A DNA stretch of 8,815 bases, taken from contig JANWKW010000110.1 in the NCBI GenBank assembly GCA_025451135.1, forward strand, positions 1-8,815, read 5' to 3'. Made by a program: the position numbers and the translations under genes. The notes under the pieces were generated by a model. The model worked only from the letters and a program-made list of their open reading frames with translations, did no database searches and was not told the origin of the DNA. Positions 1 through 5,869 of this stretch are shown in pieces; position 1 is the first letter of the stretch; every line of letters begins with the position of its first letter. The DNA is from Vulcanimicrobiia bacterium (GTDB taxonomy: Bacteria; Vulcanimicrobiota; Vulcanimicrobiia; Vulcanimicrobiales; Vulcanimicrobiaceae).

Positions 1-1
1 C

Positions 2-451
2 GGCGATGCTGTTCGCGTGGGGCGGTCCGGCCGCGATCGCGGCGGGCCAGCTATTCTTGCCGACGGCGTACGTATGCGCGATCGTGCCGTCGTCGACGTT
101 GACCGCCAGCACCGCATCGGCGTTCGCACCGGCGACCAGGACCGAGCCGTTGTCTTGCCAGACCGGCGTCCCGAAGGCGCCCTTGAGCTTGATCAGCCGT
201 TCGAGCTTGAGCGAGGGGACGTCGAGGATGCGCAACGCGGCCGGCCCGGTGCCGGACTCGACCACGGCCAGGCGCCTCTCGTCGGGCGAGATCGCGATGC
301 CCTGGGGCATCGTGACGGTCGCGACGGCGGCGGCTTGCGGTGAGGCCCGGAGCAAGCCGGAGGGGAGGATGGTGCCGCGACCGCCCGCGACGGCGGCGGC
401 TCCGGCGGTGACCGCGCAGAGCGCGACGGCGATGACGATACGACGCTTCAT
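2..451 (-). CDS. Exported beta-propeller (YVTN/NHL-like) protein, 3' end off window
   Basis: The frame is open from an ATG at 451 down to the left edge, giving the first 150 residues of a longer protein. It starts MKRRIVIAVALCAVTAGAAA, a basic start plus hydrophobic stretch that fits an N-terminal signal peptide or anchor. Residues 48-61 read MPQGIAISPDERRL, followed by an aliphatic strand and later RILDVPSLKLERLI (73-86), VLVAGANADAVLAV (104-117) and DGTIAHTYAVG (121-131). This 'GIAISPD...LAVV...DV' rhythm is typical of YVTN/NHL-type beta-propeller blades, which usually act as extracytoplasmic binding or scaffold proteins; no ligand can be named. The ATG overlaps the chrA stop as ATGA, so translation is probably coupled to chrA. 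The sequence before the ATG is CCTCCTCGC, which is not a Shine-Dalgarno site. The propeller class is likely; the function is unknown. Confidence 0.72.
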   Translation of the reverse strand, partial: MKRRIVIAVALCAVTAGAAAVAGGRGTILPSGLLRASPQAAAVATVTMPQGIAISPDERRLAVVESGTGPAALRILDVPSLKLERLIKLKGAFGTPVWQDNGSVLVAGANADAVLAVNVDDGTIAHTYAVGKNSWPAAIAAGPPHANSIA

Positions 452-1617
452 GCGAGGAGGTTCGCCGCTCCGGCGGTCAGCCCCGCGAGCACGACGATCC
501 ACGGCGGAACGCGGAAGACCGCAAGTGCCACGTAGGCGACACCGGCACCGGCGAGGTCGGCGGGCGTGCGTATCGCCGAGGTCCAGATCGGCGTGACGAA
601 CGCTGCGGCGAGCAGGCCGACGACACCGGCGTTCGCGCCCGCGAGCGCCGCTCGCACGCGGGCGTTTCCGGCGACGGCGCTGTAGAACGGCACGATCGCC
701 GCGAGCAAGAAGAACGACGGCGCGAAGATGGCCGCGGTGGCGACCAGCGCTCCGCGCACGCCGTCCACCCCGGCGCCGACGTATGCGGCGATCGAGAACA
801 ACGGACCCGGCATCGCCTGCGCCGCGGCATAGCCCGCCAGCAACGTCTTCTGCGTCGTCAGTCCGTCCGAGATCAGTTGGGATTGCATGAGCGGCAGGAC
901 GACATGTCCGCCGCCGAAGACGACGCTGCCGATCCCGAAGAAGCGCGCGCAGAGCGCGCCCGGGACGCCCGTTCGCGCCACGAACGGCAACGCGGCCAGT
1001 GCGAGCAGGAACAGCCCGAGCGCGACCAACCCTCCCGCGCGCGTCGCGCGCAGGTGCAGCGTCGAGCGAGTCGCGCCGGTCGTCGCGTGGAGGCCGAGCG
1101 CACCGGCGATCGCGCCCGCAGCGATGGCGGAAGGCGCGAGCCAGGCCATCCACGCGCGCGGCGCGATCGCGAGCACGACGAAGATCGCGAGCGCGATCGC
1201 GATGCGCGGTGCGTCCGGCGCGAGGCGAGCGCGCATCGACACGATCGCGTCCGCGACGACGCCGACGGCGACGACCAGGAGCCCCGCGAGCCATCCGCCG
1301 TCGCCGCTCGCGCGCGGAAGTAGGAGCGCCGCCGCCGTCATCGCGACCGCGGAGGGCAGCGTGAACCCCAGCCAGGCGGCGAACGCGCCGCCGAATCCGG
1401 CGCGGTTCCAGCCGATCAACATCCCGGTCTGGGAACTCGCCGGACCGGGAAGCAGCTGTGCGATGGCGACGCATTCCGCGAACGCATCGTCGTCGAGCCA
1501 GGCCAGACGCCGGACGAAGGCTTCCCGGAAATAGCCGAGATGGGCGACCGGCCCGCCGAACGACATGCAGCCGAGCCGGAGAAACGTGAGGAAGACGCCT
1601 GCCAACGCGCGTGCCAT
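448..1617 (-). CDS. chrA: Chromate transporter ChrA, two-domain form
   Basis: This encodes a 389-residue inner-membrane protein of the CHR family, whose characterised members export chromate and so give chromate resistance. Both halves of the long-chain form are present. The N-terminal CHR domain has FGGPVAHLGYF (20-30) and QLLPGP (54-59). The C-terminal copy has FGGGHVVLP (234-242) and QAMPGP (267-272), the paired motifs expected from the family's internal duplication. Many hydrophobic segments, such as ALAIFVVLAIA and GLFLLALAALPFV, fit about ten membrane helices. The frame stays open up to 1791, but those extra 58 residues are polar, proline- and arginine-rich and overlap the divergent ilvE start. 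The ATG at 1617 (MARALAGVFLTFLRLG) gives the normal family start. Only a weak GGGA precedes it. The stop overlaps the next gene by 4 bp. Family assignment is firm; chromate as the real substrate is inferred. Confidence 0.93.
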   Translation of the reverse strand: MARALAGVFLTFLRLGCMSFGGPVAHLGYFREAFVRRLAWLDDDAFAECVAIAQLLPGPASSQTGMLIGWNRAGFGGAFAAWLGFTLPSAVAMTAAALLLPRASGDGGWLAGLLVVAVGVVADAIVSMRARLAPDAPRIAIALAIFVVLAIAPRAWMAWLAPSAIAAGAIAGALGLHATTGATRSTLHLRATRAGGLVALGLFLLALAALPFVARTGVPGALCARFFGIGSVVFGGGHVVLPLMQSQLISDGLTTQKTLLAGYAAAQAMPGPLFSIAAYVGAGVDGVRGALVATAAIFAPSFFLLAAIVPFYSAVAGNARVRAALAGANAGVVGLLAAAFVTPIWTSAIRTPADLAGAGVAYVALAVFRVPPWIVVLAGLTAGAANLLA

Positions 1618-1651
1618 TCCCGGCGGTTCTGCAACGCTCGACCAAACCGCG

Positions 1652-1680
1652 CCTTCCGGCTTTAGCCAAATGGCCGGAGG
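1652..1680. promoter_or_regulatory. Hairpin in the chrA/ilvE divergent gap
   Basis: In the 95-bp gap between the divergent starts, CCTTCCGGC (1652-1660) pairs with GCCGGAGG (1673-1680): 8 bp with one bulged T. The loop contains TTT and AAA, which could pair further. A second small hairpin, CCCG/CGGG (1685-1688 and 1697-1700), follows. On the plus strand the right arm carries GGAGG, but this lies about 32 nt before the ilvE ATG. It could be a transcript leader structure or simply a GC-rich palindrome. I see no match to a known riboswitch and no clear -35/-10 pair. Confidence 0.35.
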
Positions 1681-1712
1681 GAGTCCCGGCGGATTTCGGG
1701 TACGAGGACGCC

Positions 1713-2663
1713 ATGGATCTCTCATCGACGATCGTCTATGCCAAGGGCGGGTTCCGCGCGTACGAAGACGCGAAGGTCGGCCTGCTGACACACGGCCTGC
1801 AATACGGCACCGGCTGCTTCGAGGGCATCCGCGGCTATTGGGACGCGGCGGAGCGCGAGCTCTCGCTGGTGCTCCTGCGCGACCACTACGACCGGCTCGC
1901 GCTCTCGGCCAAGATCCTGATGATGGACCTGCCGCACACCACCGACGAGCTGGTCGACCTCACGGTCGACCTGGTGAAGCGCAACGGGTTCGAGACGAAT
2001 ATCTACATCCGCCCGTGCCTCTACAAGTCGGCCGAAGACGTCGGCGTACGCCTGCACAACGTGCCGTCCGAATTCGCGATCATCCCGATCCCGTTCACGA
2101 CCTACTTGGATCCGCACAAGGGCATGAAGGTCTGCGTCAGTTCGTGGCGCCGCGCCGACGACACGATGGCCCCGCCCCGCGCGAAGATCACCGGCCTCTA
2201 CGTCAACTCGGCGCTCGCCAAGACGGAGGCCGTGATGAACGGCTACGACGAGGCGATCCTGCTCTCGCACGACGGCCACGTGGCCGAAGGCTCGGCCGAG
2301 AACCTGTTCCTGGTGCGCCGCGGCGTGCTCTACACGCCCGACCCGTCGCAGAACGTGCTCGAAGGCTGCACGCGCAAGGCGATCATGGACATCGCGGCCG
2401 GCGAGTTCGGCCTGCAGATCGTCGAACGCTCGATCGACCGCGGCGAACTCTACAGCGCGGACGAGATGTTCTTCACCGGCACGGCCGCGGGCATCGCGTA
2501 CATCGAATCGGTCGACCACCGCACGGTCGGCAACGGCCAGATGGGCCCGGTCACCAAGCGTCTCGGCGAGTTCTACAGCCGCGTCGTGACCGCCAAAGAA
2601 CCGCGCTACCGCGACTGGATCACGCCGGTCTACAAGGACGCGAAGGTCAGTTCGTCCCGTTGA
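1713..2663 (+). CDS. ilvE: Branched-chain amino acid aminotransferase (class IV PLP)
   Basis: This 316-residue cytoplasmic PLP enzyme belongs to the fold-type IV aminotransferases. It would catalyse the last step of valine, leucine and isoleucine synthesis (2-oxo acid plus glutamate to amino acid plus 2-oxoglutarate) or the reverse step in catabolism. Visible signatures are HGLQYGTGCFEGIRGY (27-42), PPRAKITGLYVNSALAKTEA (154-173) with the likely Schiff-base lysine K158, GYDEAILL (177-184), EGSAENLF (192-199) with the conserved glutamate E192, the cofactor-phosphate region VLEGCTRKAIMDIA, and FFTGTAAGIAYIESV near the C-terminus. Length fits IlvE. The ATG at 1713 is preceded by GAGGA at 1704-1708, a slightly close Shine-Dalgarno site; upstream in-frame sequence is not family-like. 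Its 3' end overlaps the converging lactamase-like gene by 17 bp. A D-amino-acid transaminase is less likely given the FEGIRGY motif. Confidence 0.93.
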   Translation: MDLSSTIVYAKGGFRAYEDAKVGLLTHGLQYGTGCFEGIRGYWDAAERELSLVLLRDHYDRLALSAKILMMDLPHTTDELVDLTVDLVKRNGFETNIYIRPCLYKSAEDVGVRLHNVPSEFAIIPIPFTTYLDPHKGMKVCVSSWRRADDTMAPPRAKITGLYVNSALAKTEAVMNGYDEAILLSHDGHVAEGSAENLFLVRRGVLYTPDPSQNVLEGCTRKAIMDIAAGEFGLQIVERSIDRGELYSADEMFFTGTAAGIAYIESVDHRTVGNGQMGPVTKRLGEFYSRVVTAKEPRYRDWITPVYKDAKVSSSR

Positions 2664-3615
2664 CCCAGACGGCGACGTCGGGGGAGAGCGGACCGACGGC
2701 GGACTTGACGTCGGTGTCGACGTCGACGCCGGCGGCGGTGCGCCAGTCCGCGAGCGCCGCCATCTCCCGGTACGCGAGGCGCGAGACGCCGCGGATGAAC
2801 CTGCGGCCGGCCGAAAGGGTCGGCAGATCGGTCGTCATCACCGCGATCACGTAAGGCGCGTTGTCGGCGTAGACGATGCCGACGTCGTTGAGCGTGTCGT
2901 GCAGCGTGCCCGTCTTATGCGCGATCGCGAGATCCGGCGGCAGCGGCTCGGGGATCAGCGTGTTGTGCTCCTGTCCGGAGAGGATCGCGATCATCTGGGC
3001 GGAGGACCATTCGTCGACCAGCCGCTGATGCGCCATGCCGGAGAGCAGTTGCGCGAGATCCTGCGGCGAACTGCGCAGGTCGTAGCGGATGCCGTAGCCG
3101 TCGCTGCGGATGTCGTTCGCCAGCACCGTGTGACGCAGGCCGAGCGCGTACATGCTGGCGTTGATGTTGTGCCGTCCGACCAGGCGGATCAGCATGTTGG
3201 TCGCGGTGTTGTCGCTGTTGTCGATCATCTTCGCGAGCAGGTCCGAGACCGGATACGAACGGCCGGCGGGCGCGTCGCAGAGCTCGCCCGAGCCCCAATC
3301 TTTGTCGGAATTGCGCAGGGTCACGCGGCGACCCAGATCGAACCGGCCGGCCTGCAGCTGGCGGAAGACCTCGACCATCACCGGGATCTTGATCGTCGAT
3401 GCGGCCGGCATCGAAGCGCTCGCATCGTAGCCGGTCGAATATCCGGACGCGAGATCGATCACGTCGAGGGCGACTTGGCCCGGCGCCTGGCGCGCCATCG
3501 CGCGCAGGTAGCCGGAGAGATGCGCGAGCGGCACCGGCGGCGTCTGCGCGCGCGCGGGCAGGCTCGTCAGGCTGACGAGACATGCGACGACGCAGAACCA
3601 CGACATGCGGCGCAT
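2647..3615 (-). CDS. Class A beta-lactamase-like serine hydrolase lacking Glu166
   Basis: This encodes a 322-residue exported protein of the class A beta-lactamase/PenP fold (Beta-lactamase2 type). The N-terminus has a signal peptide with a good signal-peptidase I site, LPARA|Q after residue 23. Active-site motifs are in order: S73-T-I-K76 (the SxxK nucleophile pair), S134-D135-N136 in IDNSDNTATNML, and K234-T-G in HKTGTLHDTLNDVGIVY. The omega loop is unusual: no ExxLN motif is present and no glutamate occurs between residues 112 and 201. The matching region reads NDIRSDGYGIRYDLRSSP, where D172 is the likeliest stand-in. True class A enzymes need Glu166 to free the acylated serine, so efficient antibiotic hydrolysis is doubtful; a peptidoglycan-related hydrolase or penicillin-binding role is possible. 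The ATG at 3615 has no clear Shine-Dalgarno site; M4 (3606) is an alternative start. The gene converges on ilvE and is divergent from the gene at 3700. Confidence 0.88.
   Translation of the reverse strand: MRRMSWFCVVACLVSLTSLPARAQTPPVPLAHLSGYLRAMARQAPGQVALDVIDLASGYSTGYDASASMPAASTIKIPVMVEVFRQLQAGRFDLGRRVTLRNSDKDWGSGELCDAPAGRSYPVSDLLAKMIDNSDNTATNMLIRLVGRHNINASMYALGLRHTVLANDIRSDGYGIRYDLRSSPQDLAQLLSGMAHQRLVDEWSSAQMIAILSGQEHNTLIPEPLPPDLAIAHKTGTLHDTLNDVGIVYADNAPYVIAVMTTDLPTLSAGRRFIRGVSRLAYREMAALADWRTAAGVDVDTDVKSAVGPLSPDVAVWVNGTN
3563..3579. repeat. Perfect 8+8 bp inverted repeat near the lactamase-like start
   Basis: CTCGTCAG, one G, then CTGACGAG form a perfect palindrome with a 1-nt centre. It lies inside the signal-peptide codons (about residues 13-18) of the lactamase-like gene, some 35 bp after its start. 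It could be an operator half-site pair or a messenger hairpin too tight to fold well. It could also be chance in GC-rich DNA. Confidence 0.25.
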
Positions 3616-3699
3616 AATGAGTCATCGGCTTGGCGTTCGGCGAAGTTAAGCCTGCCGCGCGAGGGAGCGGTCGGCGACGGCGCGAAGCCGAGCCGGCCT

Positions 3700-4080
3700 A
3701 TGGATACGGTCGCACGCTGGCTGCTCACCGACACCGACAGCGGAGCGCTCGCGCTCGGCAGCTATACCGACGAGCCGAGCTACGAGGTCAACCTGACCGG
3801 CTGGTGGCTCGCGAAAGACGGCACGCTCGACGACGACGAACAGTTGCGCGTGGTCCGCGCCACGTTCCTCGACCTCGACACGCAAGAGACCGACTCCGTC
3901 GTGCTCTACGGCACGACCCCGAGCTACCTGGCGGTCGATCTCGAAGCCGATAGCGACGACGACGCCACCATCATCGAACACCTGGCGTCGGATCTCGCCT
4001 CGGCCGACCTCTCCAACGGCCTCAGCGTGGGAACGAAGCACTACGACGAAGCTCAGGTTCGAAAGCTGACTGCGTCCTGA
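3700..4080 (+). CDS. Acidic protein of unknown function, 126 residues
   Basis: I do not recognise this protein. It begins MDTVARWLLTDTDSGALALG and contains YEVNLTGWWLAKDG (29-41), a hydrophobic strand-like stretch VVRATFLDLD (51-60), DSVVLYGTTPSYLAVDL (65-81), a run of acidic residues EADSDDD (82-88) and a helical-looking end. It is strongly acidic, has no cysteine, no signal peptide and no membrane segment, so it should be soluble and cytoplasmic. The pattern suggests a small alpha/beta domain. The same frame is open far upstream, through the antisense of the lactamase-like gene, but the first in-frame ATG outside that gene is at 3700. Its Shine-Dalgarno site is weak. The LanC-like gene starts 13 bp after its stop on the same strand, so the two are probably one transcript. 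Lack of cysteine argues against a lanthipeptide precursor; a partner or substrate of the LanC-like protein is only a guess. Confidence 0.7.
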   Translation: MDTVARWLLTDTDSGALALGSYTDEPSYEVNLTGWWLAKDGTLDDDEQLRVVRATFLDLDTQETDSVVLYGTTPSYLAVDLEADSDDDATIIEHLASDLASADLSNGLSVGTKHYDEAQVRKLTAS

Positions 4081-4093
4081 CGCGGCCGACGTC

Positions 4094-5284
4094 GTGATCT
4101 ACGATCCGGCCGAGCACGAGACGCTCACCGATCGAGCGTTCGACCGCGACGAAGCGCGGAGATTCGTCGCCGACACCTTGCGTCTCGTCGATGCGTCGTA
4201 CGATCCCGAATCCGGCTGGCCGCTCCATCCCGAGGACGACTACGGCGACGGCAAGGGCCCGGCGAGCCTAGGCGTCTATTGCGGCGAGGCCGGTACGATC
4301 TGGGCGCTCACGCGACTTGCAGATCGGTACGGCGTTCCGCTTCGGCACGATTACCGGCGGGCGATCGGGCACGCCGAGGAACGGTTCGAATCGGTCCCGT
4401 TCGAAGAACGCGCTCCGTCGTATTCGATGGGAACGGCCGGGATCGCGTTCGTGCGGTATCTCCTGACGAAGGACGAAAGCGCCCTCGAACGCTGCATCGC
4501 CGCGGCCGAGCGGAACGCCGGTAATCCGACGCGCGAGTTCTTGTGGGGCTCGCCGGGCACGGTCGTCCCGTTCCTGCTCCTGCGCGAACGAGACGGCGGC
4601 ACCCGCTTCGACGCGCTCATACGTTCGGTCCACGACGAGCTTTGGGAGACGTGGGAGCCCGCCGAGGACGACGGCGGCCTGCTGTGGCTGCAGGATATGT
4701 ACGGGCAGCAGCGCCGGTATATCGGAGCCGGCCACGGCGCGATCGCCAACATCGCGGTCTTCGCGCGCGCGAGCGACCTGCTGGCGCCGGATCGGCGGGA
4801 CGCGTACGCCTCGCGCCTCCGCGCGATGCTCGAGCGCTATGCGATGACCGACGGGACGGCGGTCAACTGGTACTCGTTGGGCGGGCCATCGTCCCAGAAC
4901 CGGTTGCAGTGGTGCCACGGCGCGGCCGGGATCATCACCAGCCTCTCGTCGCTCGATCGTGCGGACGGGGTCGTCGAAGATCTTCTGCGCCGAGGCGGCA
5001 CCTGCGTGTGGGACGCCGGCCCGCTGCGAAAAGGCCCGACGTTGTGTCACGGGACGGCGGGAAACGGGTTTGCCTTGCTGCAGTCGGCCCGGCGAACCGG
5101 CGACGAGGTCTGGCTGACGCGCGCGGAGCGATTCGGGGCGCACGCTATCGAACAGGTGCGTGCATGGCGTGTCGAGTTCGGGATGCCGAGCGCGTCGCTC
5201 TGGACGGGCGACATGGGCGTGGCGGTCTACGTCGACGCCGTGCTTCGGAACGATCCGCGCATCCTCTCGCTGGACGTCGCGTAG
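4094..5284 (+). CDS. LanC-like zinc protein (lanthionine cyclase family)
   Basis: This 396-residue soluble protein has the full seven-fold alpha/alpha toroid of LanC proteins, seen as seven glycine-centred inner-helix motifs: YCGEAGTIWAL (62), SYSMGTAGIAFV (109), EFLWGSPGTVVPF (148), YIGAGHGAIANI (209), LQWCHGAAGI (271), TLCHGTAGNG (316) and LWTGDMGVAV (369). Zinc ligands by analogy with NisC are C274, C318 and H319. H214 matches catalytic H212, and R270 sits four residues before the zinc cysteine as R280 does in NisC. Two positions differ: E148 replaces the NisC D141 aspartate, and WCHG replaces WCYG. LanC enzymes add cysteine thiols to dehydrated Ser/Thr; eukaryotic LANCL proteins add glutathione to such residues. 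No LanB/LanM dehydratase or cysteine-bearing precursor lies nearby, so a stand-alone LANCL-like role is as likely as RiPP synthesis. The start is the first standard codon, a GTG, without a clear Shine-Dalgarno site. Confidence 0.88.
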   Translation: MIYDPAEHETLTDRAFDRDEARRFVADTLRLVDASYDPESGWPLHPEDDYGDGKGPASLGVYCGEAGTIWALTRLADRYGVPLRHDYRRAIGHAEERFESVPFEERAPSYSMGTAGIAFVRYLLTKDESALERCIAAAERNAGNPTREFLWGSPGTVVPFLLLRERDGGTRFDALIRSVHDELWETWEPAEDDGGLLWLQDMYGQQRRYIGAGHGAIANIAVFARASDLLAPDRRDAYASRLRAMLERYAMTDGTAVNWYSLGGPSSQNRLQWCHGAAGIITSLSSLDRADGVVEDLLRRGGTCVWDAGPLRKGPTLCHGTAGNGFALLQSARRTGDEVWLTRAERFGAHAIEQVRAWRVEFGMPSASLWTGDMGVAVYVDAVLRNDPRILSLDVA

Positions 5285-5301
5285 CGGCGTATCATTCGTC
5301 G

Positions 5302-5338
5302 CGCGAAGGCTGGCGGCTAGTCCGTCGCCAGCCTCGCG
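5302..5338. terminator. Hairpin between converging genes, likely bidirectional terminator
   Basis: CGCGAAGGCTGGCG (5302-5315) pairs with CGCCAGCCTCGCG (5326-5338): 13 bp with one bulged A and a 10-nt loop. It starts 17 bp after the LanC-like stop and spans the GNAT stop codon, so it sits where both converging transcripts end. There is no T-run on either side, so it may stop polymerase weakly, act with Rho, or mainly protect the 3' ends of messenger. Confidence 0.65.
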
Positions 5339-5850
5339 TAGAGATACGTATCGAGCACGTCGCCCCCGCGGTCGGTGACGCGTCGGCGCATGGTGGCCTC
5401 TTTTACGAAGCCGCACTTCTCGAGGACTCGGGCAGATGCTACGTTCGGCGCGAAGACGTGGGCTTCGAGTCGCCGCAGGCCCCGCACGTCGAAAGCGTGC
5501 CGCACGAGCAGGCGCGACGCCGCGGTGACGATGCCGCGGCCCCAGTACCGCGGCGTGAGCCAGTAGCCGAACTCGGCGACTCCGGCCTTCTCGCCGTCGT
5601 GCTCCTCGCACGCGACGGAACCGGCGATCCGGTCCTCGATCTCGATGGCGAACGTCTCGGTGGGGGACTCGCTCGTGGTCTTCGAGATCCAGAACTCGGC
5701 GTCGGCACGGGTGTACGGATGCGGGAAGCGCGACGACATCCAACGCGTGACCCGGGCGTCGTCGGCGACGGCCAACAGCCCATCGGCGTCGCCACTGCGA
5801 AACGGCCGCAACAGGAATCCATCGCCGCGAAGGATGTCGGGGCCGCTCAC
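5317..5850 (-). CDS. GNAT acetyltransferase, RimJ/RimL type
   Basis: This 177-residue cytoplasmic protein has the GNAT fold of the RimJ/RimL-like (Acetyltransf_3) group, which transfers acetyl from acetyl-CoA to amino groups. Strand 1 and helix 1 are LLRPFRSGDADGLLAVADD (13-31), followed by WMSSRFPHPYTRADAEFWI (37-55). The core reads IAGSVACEE (75-83) and FGYWLTPRYWGRGIVTAA (94-111), where RYWGRGIVTA is the acetyl-CoA pyrophosphate loop. FAPNVASARVLEKCGF (133-148) is the conserved C-terminal motif. The open frame continues upstream to 5967, but those residues are proline/serine-rich antisense-like sequence inside the permease gene. The GTG at 5850 gives the usual start, 19 bp after the permease stop. 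That spacing suggests cotranscription with the ABC importer. The substrate (ribosomal protein, antibiotic, amino acid or nucleoside-linked amine) cannot be told. The stop lies within the terminator hairpin. Confidence 0.88.
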   Translation of the reverse strand: MSGPDILRGDGFLLRPFRSGDADGLLAVADDARVTRWMSSRFPHPYTRADAEFWISKTTSESPTETFAIEIEDRIAGSVACEEHDGEKAGVAEFGYWLTPRYWGRGIVTAASRLLVRHAFDVRGLRRLEAHVFAPNVASARVLEKCGFVKEATMRRRVTDRGGDVLDTYLYARLATD

Positions 5851-5869
5851 GTCTCGGTGGCCTGACTCT

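Noticed and set aside
1618..1791. 58-residue N-terminal extension of ChrA
   Set aside because: Polar and proline/arginine-rich, overlaps the ilvE start, and ChrA proteins normally begin close to the first membrane segment as at 1617.
3613..3618. CATAAT as a possible -10 box for the plus-strand gene at 3700
   Set aside because: No acceptable -35 box at the right spacing (the bases there read ACGCAG), and it lies on the start codon of the lactamase-like gene.
2899..3699. Upstream extension of the acidic-protein frame
   Set aside because: It is antisense to the lactamase-like gene and charged low-complexity; the ATG at 3700 is outside that gene.
3700..4080. Lanthipeptide precursor for the LanC-like protein
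   Set aside because: The protein has no cysteine, so no lanthionine ring could form, and it lacks a leader/core layout.
2421..4144. 16-bp inverted match between 2421-2436 and 4129-4144
   Set aside because: Both copies lie in coding sequence, are made of self-similar CGATCG/TCGA units and do not extend; most likely chance.
4268..5743. Long minus-strand open frame (491 codons) opposite the LanC-like gene
   Set aside because: It is Arg/Pro/Asp-rich antisense of a clear LanC-family protein and runs across the GNAT frame; such open antisense frames are common in GC-rich DNA.
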